Translations under genes and position numbers: made by a program
In this document: positions 41,798 through 51,237 of the stretch, piece by piece
How positions within the stretch are numbered: position 1 is the stretch's first letter
How the letters are laid out: each line of letters begins with the position of its first letter
Notes under the pieces: model-generated
What the model saw: the letters and a program-made list of their open reading frames with translations, nothing else
Told to the model about the DNA's origin: nothing
Database searches by the model: none
Assembly (NCBI RefSeq): GCF_018128925.1
Contig: NZ_CP067007.1
Coordinates: forward strand, 660,164 to 724,163
DNA length: 64,000 bases
Reading direction: 5' to 3'
Source: Nitrosopumilus sp. K4
GTDB taxonomy: Archaea; Thermoproteota; Nitrososphaeria; Nitrososphaerales; Nitrosopumilaceae

Positions 41798-43240
41798 ATG
41801 TCATTGTTAAAAGCAATGGGAAAAAACGGAAAACCTCAGAAGGAAGATCAAACAATATTATTTGAGTTGCCATATTTTATCACAATAGTAACTCTTCTTG
41901 CAACAAGTGGTTTTGGACCGTACACGATTTTTCAAAAAATGCGCGAAATCAAACTACTGCCAAAAATTAGCCTAGAGTCTGAGAAAATCATCAAAAGAAT
42001 AGACATCCTAGGCATGGATCCACTAACAGTAATGATGCAAATCAAAGAAAAAACAACTTCAAAATCATTTGGCGAATTTCTTAACGGCTATGTGTCATCA
42101 ATCCAAGGAGGGGGAGATGTTGTAAATTATTTGAAAAGCAAAATGAATAGTGCATTTGACGCATATGCAAATACACAGAAAGAATCTGTAGAAAAAGTAA
42201 AAGCTCTCATAGAGGCATTTATGACAATGCAAATTGTTGTTTTGGCAGTATACATAATCATTACTGCTACTAGTTCAACGGGAGTGGAACAGTCTTCTGA
42301 AGGACTAGACCCATTCTTTATGATCATAGTTTTACCACCAGTAGTCTCAGCATTTTTCATGTTTGTATCAAGCAAGTTAAACAAATCAAAAATGTCTGAA
42401 CTTGATTGGAAAAAGATTGCAATGATAGGAATTCCGGGCGTTGCTATTGCAGGACTACTTTACTCTATGGATATTTTACCAGATTATGATGCATATATTT
42501 TAGGAATTGCGTTAATTGTAGCATCAATATTGCCTGCAATAAAATTCTCAAAAGCATATTCGTTGTCCTTAGATTCAGAAAATGCAACACCTCAAATTCT
42601 TAGAGATATTGCAGAGGCAAGAAAAGCAGGTTTGGGTCCAGAAAAATGTGTTGTGAGAGCATGTAAAAGAAAAGATTTTGGATTTTTCAACAACATTGCA
42701 AATTCCATTGCAAACAAGTTAGAATGGGGAGTGTCGTTAAACAACATTTACAAATCAATTCAAAAAGAAATCAAAGACTTTCAGATATTGATCAGTTTCA
42801 AAATTCTTTTTGAAATAATTGCAGCAGGTGGAGGCAATGTTCACACGTTAGAATCACTTGCAGGAATTGCAGAAAAAATACAAAATATTGAAAAATCAAA
42901 ACGAGAGATGTTAAAACCATATGTAATGATAGGGTTCATGCTGATTGGAATTACTGGATTTACAACTTTGATGGTTATTGATTCACTTACAAGCATCAGT
43001 GTACAATCAGAGATAGAAGAATACAAAAAAGAGCAATTAGAATTGGAATCAAAATCAAGATTTGAACTAATGTCATTTTCAATTATTGCACAGGCATGGT
43101 TAGCAGGGCTATTTCTTGGAAAAGTAACTACGGGTAATTATTCAGGAGGATTCAAACTTTCAATCTTTTTGATAATAATTACGTTAATTGCAATATTTGT
43201 CATTAGTCAGGGATTATTTGACGTAGGAGCGTTTTTCTGA
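41798..43240 (+). CDS. type IV pilus platform membrane protein (TadC/ArlJ-like)
   Basis: The inner-membrane platform that works with the assembly ATPase. Two T2SSF-like cytoplasmic helical domains (~20-140 and ~265-375) alternate with membrane helices (VVLAVYIIITATSS; FFMIIVLPPVVSAFFMF; AMIGIPGVAIAGLLYS; YVMIGFMLIGITGFTTLMV; SIFLIIITLIAIFVISQGLF), about eight in all. The 480-residue length is in range. ATG follows the ATPase stop by 4 bases. Confidence 0.88.
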   Translation: MSLLKAMGKNGKPQKEDQTILFELPYFITIVTLLATSGFGPYTIFQKMREIKLLPKISLESEKIIKRIDILGMDPLTVMMQIKEKTTSKSFGEFLNGYVSSIQGGGDVVNYLKSKMNSAFDAYANTQKESVEKVKALIEAFMTMQIVVLAVYIIITATSSTGVEQSSEGLDPFFMIIVLPPVVSAFFMFVSSKLNKSKMSELDWKKIAMIGIPGVAIAGLLYSMDILPDYDAYILGIALIVASILPAIKFSKAYSLSLDSENATPQILRDIAEARKAGLGPEKCVVRACKRKDFGFFNNIANSIANKLEWGVSLNNIYKSIQKEIKDFQILISFKILFEIIAAGGGNVHTLESLAGIAEKIQNIEKSKREMLKPYVMIGFMLIGITGFTTLMVIDSLTSISVQSEIEEYKKEQLELESKSRFELMSFSIIAQAWLAGLFLGKVTTGNYSGGFKLSIFLIIITLIAIFVISQGLFDVGAFF

Positions 43241-43305
43241 TTATTAGTATGTCTCATAATGTTTCACACTGCTGAATATATCAAAAAATACCATATTTTT
43301 GACAG

Positions 43306-45912
43306 ATGAAGAGTATTTTCTTATTTTTAATAATATTGGGAAGTTTTTTCACAATTCCTGTACAGGGACAACAGGTATTTGAGCTAGGATATCAGCAACA
43401 TCCAGGAAAATTATTAGAAAATACCGAAGGAATTCTTCAGATCTATGTAAAATCAAACGAATACATGATTCCAAAAGAGATTTCAAATTTGCAAGTAACG
43501 AGCTCTGATAGAAAAATCATTGAGGTGTTAGGCGTTGAAAAAATGTCTGATGGTTTTACCACCAATGTTAAACTGAGTGCAAAAAATTCTGGAACTGCAG
43601 ATATTTCTGTTGCAGCACCGGGATTTACATCTCAAGAAATTCCAATTACTGTCTATACAAGCAACAACAATCCTACTCATTTACTATTAAAAGCAACCCC
43701 TAATGACTTTGCAGTAGATGGGCCAAAGTACGGGTATTTGGCAGTAGAAGTAGTCACAAGTGGGGATTTACCAACAAAGACAAACAAAGATCTAGAAATT
43801 GAATTAACATCTCCAAACTCCGATATCATAATTTTAGAAGAAGAAAAAATCACTATAGACTCTGGAAATTATTTTGCTATTACCAAATTTAAAATAAAAG
43901 ATTCGGGAGATGCAATGGTTTTTGCAAAAACAGAAGGAATGAAACCAGTTAGTGCACAAATTCATGTTAGAGAAGCCAAAGAACCATTGACGCTTAAACT
44001 ATACACATACCCTGAAAATTATTTAACAGGAACAAATAACAAAGGTTTTGCAATTATACAGTTAGAAGATGGTGAAGGAATCCCAGTAAAAGCAACCGAA
44101 GATATTCCAATTAAAATTGCTGTAGAAAATCCAGATGCAAGAATTAACACAAGTAATGATTTTGAAGAAATAATTTTCAAACAAAAAGAATTAATGATAA
44201 AACAAGGAGAATACTCAACATACACAAGCTTTACCCCGAGACCCGATTTTTCAGATATCATTGAAAGTTATGTAGAAGATCCAGAAGCATCAGGCAGTGT
44301 AGTAAAGTCACTGTCGATTGGAATATCTGCTGAAAACTATCATGTCAAGGATGGTTCAATCAACATAGTTCATGATGAATATGTTAGTGAAACAACAGGT
44401 AAAGGACCGGTAGTGGTAAAGTCCATTCCATTCCTAGTTACGGGAGATCGAGAAATTTTAGGAGTAGCGTATCTTGAAACAGATGTAGAAGTTTCTAAAA
44501 AAAGACCTGATGAGACCAGATACAAAGAAACAGTTACCATTCCAGTCATGGCAGATGAAACTTTCAAAATGTATGCAGATTCATCAGATTTGAAGACAGC
44601 AAGTATAATTGATCCAGAATTCAATGTAGGCGATAATGCCGCCTTGGTATTTGGTAACACAGGAACCGTAATTCCAGAAACTAAATCAATGGATTTTACA
44701 TTTGAGGATGGTGAGGGAATTAAGAAATTTACAGGCAATCCCACAGGACCAATAGAAGATGATCTGACCATAAAATCTGAAAGTTTAATTCCTGAAATTT
44801 TAGCAGGAGAAGAATTTTTTATAATTTCATACATGTGGGAAGAGGAAGAGGAAGACGAGGATGCAGCTACAACTGAAGATGAAGATGAAGAGGAAAATGG
44901 GAGAGAAGGTCCAACCCATTTTATTTCAAACACAGTAATTACATTTTCGGCAGACAACATAATAGAAATCGAACCACAGGTAGTGAAACAAAATGATGCA
45001 TATGCAATACTCAACGCCAATGCACTAAAAGTCGGAGACACATCAGTTACAGGTACTGCAGGTAAATTTGAAACAGGATTAGATCTATCAAGTAAAACTA
45101 CAGATCCAACTTCTATCTCAATGGCATACGTTAAAACAATTTTTCCAGGTACAACTAGTTTTGCAACAATTCAACTATTAGATTCAGCTGACAACCCAGT
45201 ACATGTAAAAGAAGACGTTCACATAAAATTAGTATACGACGGAATAGATTCAATTGAAATTCCGGAAAACATTACAATTAAAGAAGGAGAATATTTTGAA
45301 ACATTTGAGATAAGTGGACTAAAGGATGGAAAAATAAACATATCTGCACTATCAGAAGACTTTCCTTTGGCAAAATTTGAAATCAACGTATCATCACTTC
45401 ACCCAAATCTAGTTTTAACATCTCCTGACGCCGTAAACCCAGGCGATGTAATTGATGCAGAGATGAAAATTTCATTTGAAGACGAACAATTACCATTATC
45501 TGATTACAATGTAATATGGGAAGTAGAAGGAGCAGAAATCAGACAACAAGATGAGATTACAAATTCAGACGGAATAGCAAAGATCAAAGCAGTTGCAACA
45601 AGTCAGGATACAGTAAAAATCACTGCAAAAATTTCTGGACAGGGATTTTTTGAATCATCAGTATCAAAACCCACATCAGTGATTCAACCACAAGTATCTC
45701 CAGAGGGACAAGTTGTTGAGGAAGAGAAAAAAGAATTAGCATTACCCATAACTGGAGAAAATGCAGTATTTGTGATAATACCTGTTGCTATTGGAGCTGC
45801 AATATTCTTTTTAAAGAAAACTAATAGGCTAGATGAAATTCTAGAGAGAGTAAATCTATCTGATAAAGTAGAAGAGATCAAAGAGAAAGTATCAGAATTA
45901 AGAGACAGATAG
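43306..45912 (+). CDS. large secreted Ig-like surface protein with C-terminal membrane anchor
   Basis: Signal peptide (MKSIFLFLIILGSFFTIPVQ), then repeated beta-sandwich modules of invasin/Ig-like type (repeats of LKLYTYPENYLTGTNNKGFA style; IRLLDSADNPV-type motif at LLDSADNPVHV), an acidic linker at ~510-533 (EEEEEDEDAATTEDEDEEE), and a C-terminal anchor at ~820-838 (AVFVIIPVAIGAAIFFL) with a basic helical tail. Several Cys-free modules suggest an adhesin or stalk. It stands downstream of the platform gene and may be a surface partner of the pilus. No sorting motif is seen. Confidence 0.8.
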   Translation: MKSIFLFLIILGSFFTIPVQGQQVFELGYQQHPGKLLENTEGILQIYVKSNEYMIPKEISNLQVTSSDRKIIEVLGVEKMSDGFTTNVKLSAKNSGTADISVAAPGFTSQEIPITVYTSNNNPTHLLLKATPNDFAVDGPKYGYLAVEVVTSGDLPTKTNKDLEIELTSPNSDIIILEEEKITIDSGNYFAITKFKIKDSGDAMVFAKTEGMKPVSAQIHVREAKEPLTLKLYTYPENYLTGTNNKGFAIIQLEDGEGIPVKATEDIPIKIAVENPDARINTSNDFEEIIFKQKELMIKQGEYSTYTSFTPRPDFSDIIESYVEDPEASGSVVKSLSIGISAENYHVKDGSINIVHDEYVSETTGKGPVVVKSIPFLVTGDREILGVAYLETDVEVSKKRPDETRYKETVTIPVMADETFKMYADSSDLKTASIIDPEFNVGDNAALVFGNTGTVIPETKSMDFTFEDGEGIKKFTGNPTGPIEDDLTIKSESLIPEILAGEEFFIISYMWEEEEEDEDAATTEDEDEEENGREGPTHFISNTVITFSADNIIEIEPQVVKQNDAYAILNANALKVGDTSVTGTAGKFETGLDLSSKTTDPTSISMAYVKTIFPGTTSFATIQLLDSADNPVHVKEDVHIKLVYDGIDSIEIPENITIKEGEYFETFEISGLKDGKINISALSEDFPLAKFEINVSSLHPNLVLTSPDAVNPGDVIDAEMKISFEDEQLPLSDYNVIWEVEGAEIRQQDEITNSDGIAKIKAVATSQDTVKITAKISGQGFFESSVSKPTSVIQPQVSPEGQVVEEEKKELALPITGENAVFVIIPVAIGAAIFFLKKTNRLDEILERVNLSDKVEEIKEKVSELRDR

Positions 45913-46152
45913 CCTATTGATGGAGAGTTTTGATAAATGTGTTGCAAAGTCATTTTGTGTTTTCCTATGTCTGCTGAGCATATACATCGAAGCAAATCCT
46001 TCAAAGAAAACTGCAGTTGCTTCAATTACAGAAATTTCAATCATATTCACAGACATGAAGATCACAAAAGACACAATTACTGCAAGAACAATAGCATAAT
46101 AAGATGCATATTTTTCATGTGTGGGATCATGCAAAGATTTCAGAAATTGCAC
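45898..46152 (-). CDS. small two-helix membrane protein, 84 aa
   Basis: Two membrane helices (YYAIVLAVIVSFVIFMSVNM and IEATAVFFEGFASMYML) with a cytoplasmic basic tail (SRHRKTQNDFATH). It has no known family. It is antisense-convergent with the surface protein (15-base overlap) and divergent from the peptidase. Size and location suggest a possible accessory membrane component. Confidence 0.55.
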   Translation of the reverse strand: MQFLKSLHDPTHEKYASYYAIVLAVIVSFVIFMSVNMIEISVIEATAVFFEGFASMYMLSRHRKTQNDFATHLSKLSINRLSVS

Positions 46153-46244
46153 AAAATAAACAGTAGAAATTATTATAAAAATTTTGAAAGGTATGTGACA
46201 TAGTGTTAAAAAACAATGTTACACACCAACAAAGAGGCTAAAAA

Positions 46245-46934
46245 ATGAGTGAAATTTTTACCGATTTAGGTATAATCAGAATAGGTGTTGCATTATCTAT
46301 GTTAGTCATAGGTTCCATTATAGATATCTGGAAAAGGGAAATACACGATTATTATTGGATAGGATTTGCTTCTTTAGGAATCATTATAACATTATTTGAA
46401 GAAAACATGCTTGAATCCTTTGTCCTTATGGGATACGCCTTAATCATTGCGCCATTTTCACTGTTAATTTGGAGATTGGGGTTGTTTGGAGGTGCAGATG
46501 CTTTTGCACTAATTGTACTTGCTGTAATTGCACCTGTTTCAACGTTTTCAGAAAATGCAATAACGCCATTTACAGTACTATCAAATGCTGCAATCTTGTT
46601 TGTAATTCCATTATTGGCAAACCTAGTAAGAAATATCATATCATTAGCTAACAAACAGGACATTTTTGAGGGGTTTGAGGAGAGTCTTTGGACTAAGATC
46701 GGCGCAATGATTATTGGGTATAGGGCAAAAAATCCAAAATTCGGATTTCCAATAGAGAGGATTGAAGGAAAAATCAAGAAAATTTCACTAGGATTTCACC
46801 ATGCAGAAAATCAAGAATTTTGTAACAAATCAGACACATGGATTACGCCTGGAATCCCATATTTGTTGTTAATTTCAGGAGGGTATCTCATTCAATTAGT
46901 ATACGGAGATGTGTTGATTTCTTGGTTCATGTAA
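46245..46934 (+). CDS. prepilin peptidase (type IV, A24/ArlK-like)
   Basis: The membrane aspartyl peptidase removing class III signal peptides. Asp27 in IGSIIDIWKREI and Asp85 in LFGGADAFAL (a GGAD version of the GxGD motif) are the catalytic pair. Six or more helices span the 229 residues, with a cytoplasmic segment ~150-205 before the last helix. It is the processing partner for the pilins at 33156, 35648 and 39581. Confidence 0.88.
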   Translation: MSEIFTDLGIIRIGVALSMLVIGSIIDIWKREIHDYYWIGFASLGIIITLFEENMLESFVLMGYALIIAPFSLLIWRLGLFGGADAFALIVLAVIAPVSTFSENAITPFTVLSNAAILFVIPLLANLVRNIISLANKQDIFEGFEESLWTKIGAMIIGYRAKNPKFGFPIERIEGKIKKISLGFHHAENQEFCNKSDTWITPGIPYLLLISGGYLIQLVYGDVLISWFM

Positions 46935-47008
46935 CATATACAAATCAAGGATCTGTATCACAACATAACATACACGTGCTTAAGATAACTTTATTGTAAT
47001 TATTTCAT

Positions 47009-47977
47009 ATGACAATAGAAGAGTATGCAATAGAGCAATCAGGACTAGAGTCAAAATTTCACAATCCTATTGAGGAACTAAACAAACTGATCGGGGCCTA
47101 TGGGCTGACTCCAAATCAATCAAAAGTTTACCTGTACCTTAGTAAAATCGGAACAAAAACGGCATCGGAGATTTCTAAAAATCTCAAAATACCAAGAACT
47201 GAAACATATCATCTCTTAAACTCGCTTGAACAAAAAGGAGTTGTATACTCCATATTTGGAAAGCCAACCAAATTTGAATCAGTAGATATCGAAAAAGCAA
47301 TTGACATTTTGATACGCAATGAAAAAAACAGAGTTTCAGAAATGGAGTCAAAAAAAGAACACATTGTAAAACTTTGGAAGACAATTCCAAATCATGGAAA
47401 AACAGATTCTGAGGCAGAAGAGAACAAATTCCAATCACTACAGGGAAAAAACTCCATACTTGCAAGATTGCAGAAAATGATCCAAGATTCAAATGAAGAA
47501 GTGTTAGTTTTAGGAACAGAAGAAGACTTTATGAAATTTTATCATACAGAGTTTACAGAGTATTTGAAAAAATGCAAAGGAGATTTGAAGGTACTTACAA
47601 CATACACAAACAAAGGCAATTACATCTTTGATGACGTACCATTAGAAAAAATAAAAAAAATTGAAGATAAAAATAGGGAGAATTTTTGCTTTATAATCAA
47701 AGATGACGATGAAGTCATTTTCTTCATCAACAATTCAATTATTGATAATGTGATGGCAATATGGACCGATTCAAAATCATTTGTCTCTACATTAAAGTCT
47801 CTGTTCAAATTAGTATGGAAAAAATCAAACCACATCAAAGAGTCTGATGCATCAAAAATTCTCGGATCAGAAATCACATATGAGCACAGACTAAGAGAAA
47901 TAGAGCAAGAGAAAAGAATTCTAAGTTATCTTCAAAAAAATTTCAAAATGAACAAAAAAGGAGTTACTAAAAAATGA
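47009..47977 (+). CDS. TrmB-family transcriptional regulator (paralogue of 31060)
   Basis: Winged-HTH N-terminus (GAYGLTPNQSKVYLYLSK; LKIPRTETYHLLNSLEQKG), then the same effector domain as the protein at 31060 (FQSLQGKNSILARLQKM; EVLVLGTEEDF; YIFDDVP). It is ~40 residues longer at the C-terminus with a basic helix (KRILSYLQKNFKMNKKG). Its stop overlaps the ATG of the response regulator (ATGA), forming an operon regulator-receiver-kinase at the right edge of the pilus locus. Confidence 0.88.
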   Translation: MTIEEYAIEQSGLESKFHNPIEELNKLIGAYGLTPNQSKVYLYLSKIGTKTASEISKNLKIPRTETYHLLNSLEQKGVVYSIFGKPTKFESVDIEKAIDILIRNEKNRVSEMESKKEHIVKLWKTIPNHGKTDSEAEENKFQSLQGKNSILARLQKMIQDSNEEVLVLGTEEDFMKFYHTEFTEYLKKCKGDLKVLTTYTNKGNYIFDDVPLEKIKKIEDKNRENFCFIIKDDDEVIFFINNSIIDNVMAIWTDSKSFVSTLKSLFKLVWKKSNHIKESDASKILGSEITYEHRLREIEQEKRILSYLQKNFKMNKKGVTKK

Positions 47978-48381
47978 GTGAAAACAAGATGGATTCAGAG
48001 ATAAAAGAAGACAACTTGAAAATTTTGATTATCGACGATAATGAACAGATTACAAAGATGCTGACGACATTTTTGAGCACGCAAAATTTTGCATGCATTA
48101 TAACTAACGATGCAAAAGAAGGGCTAAAAATGATCGAAGAGGACAGATATGATGCAGTGTTGTTGGATCTGGCACTTCCTGATTTTAACGGATATGATGT
48201 AATTGATGCACTTGAAAAGAACGACATGCTTAGAAAAAACAAAATCATTGTCTTTACTGCATCAAATATCTCTGAAGACGAGCTAGACAAACTAGTAAAA
48301 AGAGGAGTGACATCGTACATTCTAAAGCCTGTTGATATTGATGAATTGTTATCAAAAATACAAAAAGTGATCAACACATAA
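47974..48381 (+). CDS. response regulator, receiver domain only
   Basis: A stand-alone receiver domain. Acidic pair Asp21-Asp22 (ILIIDDNEQ), phosphoacceptor Asp65 (AVLLDLALPD), Thr95 (IIVFTAS) and Lys118 (YILKPV) are all present. It has no output domain, so it probably works through protein-protein contacts, perhaps with the TrmB regulator encoded by the gene it overlaps. Length 135. Confidence 0.92.
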   Translation: MSENKMDSEIKEDNLKILIIDDNEQITKMLTTFLSTQNFACIITNDAKEGLKMIEEDRYDAVLLDLALPDFNGYDVIDALEKNDMLRKNKIIVFTASNISEDELDKLVKRGVTSYILKPVDIDELLSKIQKVINT

Positions 48382-48397
48382 CAAGACAGGAGTCATT

Positions 48398-49480
48398 TTG
48401 CTTCAAATCAAGCACACGTTATTTCTTGTCTTTGGGATAACAAGTTTTATCATTTTCTACATAGGATTGCTAAATTATTTTACGTCTGATGATCACGATA
48501 TGGCTTCATTAATTCTTGTGTTTACAATTATTGTTTCAGGTGGCTCTCTTATTGGCACGATATTTGTCTCAAAAAGCATTACAAGCCCCATTGAAAAATT
48601 GGCACAAAACATGACCGAGTTTTCTGAGACAAACAAAATAGATTCTAATGAGAAAATAATTACAAACATCAAAGAAATTCATGAATTAAACACAAACTTT
48701 CAAAATATGACGAAAACAGTACATGACACAATTAAAAAAGAAAAGCAGTATGTAGAAAAACTCAAAGATATCGATAGGCGAAAAGATGAATTTTCATCAA
48801 TGGTTTCTCATGAATTAAAAACACCAATAGTTCCAATTCTAGGATATGCAAAGATGCTAAAAAAACAAGATGTTCTAGGAAGGCTAAACCCAATGCAAGA
48901 AGACGCAGTTAACGAGATATACACATCATCATTAAAGTTACAAAAATTAATCGGAGATATCTTAACTGCACAAAAATTAGGTTTAGGAAAAATTGCAATC
49001 AACAAAGAAAAACTCGATACTGGTATTTTACTTGAAGATGTTTTTAAGACATTTGATCCAATCGTTAAAGAAAAAAAAGTACAATTAATCAAAGTGAATT
49101 CAGACAAATCATTTGTTTATTCAGACAAAGACAGAATCATCCAAGTGTTCTCAAATCTGATTAAAAATGCACTTGATTTTGTAGATGAGGGCTCAGGCAA
49201 AATAGAATTTGGAGCCAAAGAAAATAATGAACATATAGAATTTTTTGTCAAGGATAACGGGATTGGAATTTCTGAAGAAAATCAAAAAGAAATTTTTAAG
49301 AAATTCTATCAGATCGATACATCAAATAGACGAAAAAGAGATGGTAGTGGTCTCGGATTGGCAATATGTAAAGGAATAATTGAAAAACTAGATGGAAAGA
49401 TTTGGGTTGAAAGCAAATTTGGTCATGGTTCTACATTTTATTTTTCAATTCCAAAAAAATATATCAAAATAGAATCTTGA
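48398..49480 (+). CDS. membrane sensor histidine kinase with HAMP-like linker
   Basis: Two membrane helices (~7-26 and ~36-57) with a very short outside loop, a HAMP-like region (~58-115), a dimerisation box FSSMVSHELKTPI (His138), then an ATPase domain with N box VFSNLIKNALDF, DNGIGI and GSGLGLAICKG. The start TTG 48398 is supported by an AGGAG 7 bases upstream. The tiny extracytoplasmic loop suggests a membrane-state or intramembrane stimulus. Likely partner of the receiver gene 17 bases upstream. Confidence 0.93.
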   Translation: MLQIKHTLFLVFGITSFIIFYIGLLNYFTSDDHDMASLILVFTIIVSGGSLIGTIFVSKSITSPIEKLAQNMTEFSETNKIDSNEKIITNIKEIHELNTNFQNMTKTVHDTIKKEKQYVEKLKDIDRRKDEFSSMVSHELKTPIVPILGYAKMLKKQDVLGRLNPMQEDAVNEIYTSSLKLQKLIGDILTAQKLGLGKIAINKEKLDTGILLEDVFKTFDPIVKEKKVQLIKVNSDKSFVYSDKDRIIQVFSNLIKNALDFVDEGSGKIEFGAKENNEHIEFFVKDNGIGISEENQKEIFKKFYQIDTSNRRKRDGSGLGLAICKGIIEKLDGKIWVESKFGHGSTFYFSIPKKYIKIES

Positions 49481-49481
49481 A

Positions 49482-51059
49482 TTATTTTAATTCAACAAGA
49501 ATAAAATGAGACAATCCTTGGACTATAACATCGAAAGAATAACATCCTATCGCATAGGGTTTTGTGTCAAAGTTTAGTTTGTATTTTCCTTCTGTTGCTT
49601 TGAATGTCTCATCAGATTCTTCTGAAATACCATCAATTATTGTTCTAGGGTATGCTGGACATCCAATAGAATTTATGGTAAATGTTATCTCTTCAGAATT
49701 TATAGGTGTTGAGGGATTACCCATTTCATCTATCAATTCAAACTGGATAGGTATGGTACTTCCCTGATTAGCAATATTTGATGAATTGTTTTCCAGAGGA
49801 GACAATACGTTGAATTTATGTACAACATTAACAGTTCTTGTTACTTGTTCTGCTACATTTCCAGACGAATCTGTTACATCATATGTTACAGCATATGTTC
49901 CTAGAGAATAAGTGTTGACTTCAGATGAATTAATCACAATTAATGACGAAATGTCACCATCCCTATTGTCAATTGCATTTGCTCCTTGTTCAGCGTAAGA
50001 AGTTCCAACTTCAACAATCAATGGATCATCACCTGTTAATGTAATTACTGGGGGTTCAGTGTCAGAATTCCCACAAGATGTTGATTCATGTGCATCAAAC
50101 CTCATCAAAGAGTCAAATACACCAGAGCCATCGATATCTAATGAAATTATTATTTCACCATTACAAGATACTGCAACATTATGTGTTGGTGGAGAAGTAC
50201 TATCCGAGGGACTCAAAGTTCCATAAGTGGTCCAGTCTAACTGCCATACACCATTTTCATCCACATGAAATCGATGAATATTTGAAGGATATCTTGAACT
50301 GTTAAAAAACCAATTTTCATCAATTACAATTACATTATCATTTGAATCAAAATCAATATCTCCTACTTTGAAGAAGGATGCTCCAGTTGCAGTTTCCAAA
50401 TCAAGATCAGGTATGGATGATTGAGTAAGATCAGAATTCAAAACCTTTATTCCGTTAACTGAGCCAACCCCATAACCGAGATAAACAAGGCCTGATGAAT
50501 CTACTGCAATGATAGTTGCTGCAACTCCACCAGGCAAAACAAATTGAACAGGAGGGTCTGCAATCCCATTGTTTATTCGAAAAACTTCATTAGTAAACGA
50601 CTGCAGAAGATAAATTTCATTTTCGTTTTGAGGATTTATTACAAAATCAGCTATTCTGGCATCATGATCATAAATTATTGTATCAGATCCATTCTCGCTT
50701 AGTTTTTTAATTGCATCCTTGTCAGTAGTGGCATAAAAGATAGAGTCATTAGAATCAATGTTTAATGCAGTAATGGTTTGTGCAGGCACATTTTTGATCA
50801 TAGAATATTGGTCATACCCATTTGTAGTGAGGCTAAATTTTCCAAAAACAGTTCCAAACCCGTCTCGTTCTGCAAGAATAATTTCATTTTGGGAATTAGT
50901 ATCAAACACTACAAAGTTACCTCCTGCAAATGACTCAAATGGAGAGGATGTAAATTGAGAAGAGTTAAACGGAATCTGTGCAGGAGCAGAAGTTGCAAAT
51001 GCAGGAATCATAGAAAATATGCCTATCAGAACGAGAGAAGAAAGTAAAACCTTATTCAT
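49482..51059 (-). CDS. secreted beta-propeller plus DUF5011/Ig-like protein, 525 aa
   Basis: Signal peptide (MNKVLLSSLVLIGIFSMIPA), a repeat-rich N-terminal ~300 residues of NHL/beta-propeller type (ALNIDSNDSIFYATTDKDAI; AVDSSGLVYLGYG), a DUF5011/Ig-like domain at ~330-410 (PPVITLTGDDPLIVEVGTSY; GTYAVTYDVTDSSGNVAEQV) and a final beta module (IPIQFELIDEMGNPS). It has no anchor or sorting motif, so it is probably soluble or S-layer-bound. It is convergent with the kinase gene (1-base gap). Confidence 0.82.
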   Translation of the reverse strand: MNKVLLSSLVLIGIFSMIPAFATSAPAQIPFNSSQFTSSPFESFAGGNFVVFDTNSQNEIILAERDGFGTVFGKFSLTTNGYDQYSMIKNVPAQTITALNIDSNDSIFYATTDKDAIKKLSENGSDTIIYDHDARIADFVINPQNENEIYLLQSFTNEVFRINNGIADPPVQFVLPGGVAATIIAVDSSGLVYLGYGVGSVNGIKVLNSDLTQSSIPDLDLETATGASFFKVGDIDFDSNDNVIVIDENWFFNSSRYPSNIHRFHVDENGVWQLDWTTYGTLSPSDSTSPPTHNVAVSCNGEIIISLDIDGSGVFDSLMRFDAHESTSCGNSDTEPPVITLTGDDPLIVEVGTSYAEQGANAIDNRDGDISSLIVINSSEVNTYSLGTYAVTYDVTDSSGNVAEQVTRTVNVVHKFNVLSPLENNSSNIANQGSTIPIQFELIDEMGNPSTPINSEEITFTINSIGCPAYPRTIIDGISEESDETFKATEGKYKLNFDTKPYAIGCYSFDVIVQGLSHFILVELK

Positions 51060-51237
51060 TGCGTTAAGTATGAAGGTATTATGTTATTTAATCAACAATA
51101 AAGGATAGTCAATCATTAAGTAAAAAAACATCAACAAATTTCAATTAGGCATCATATGAGTTTTTAATTATTTCGCATTGAAAATCTGAATCATTACTAC
51201 GTGCATCTTAAATCAAAAATGTACACTATCAAACATA

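Noticed and set aside
39581-43240. archaellum (motility) operon
   Set aside because: No ArlF, ArlG or ArlX-like gene is recognisable; the KaiC-like protein at 30247 lies apart from the ATPase and platform.
44370-45041. 223-residue serine-rich frame antisense to the surface protein
   Set aside because: Its Ser runs mirror the acidic linker of the sense protein; no domain and no promoter.
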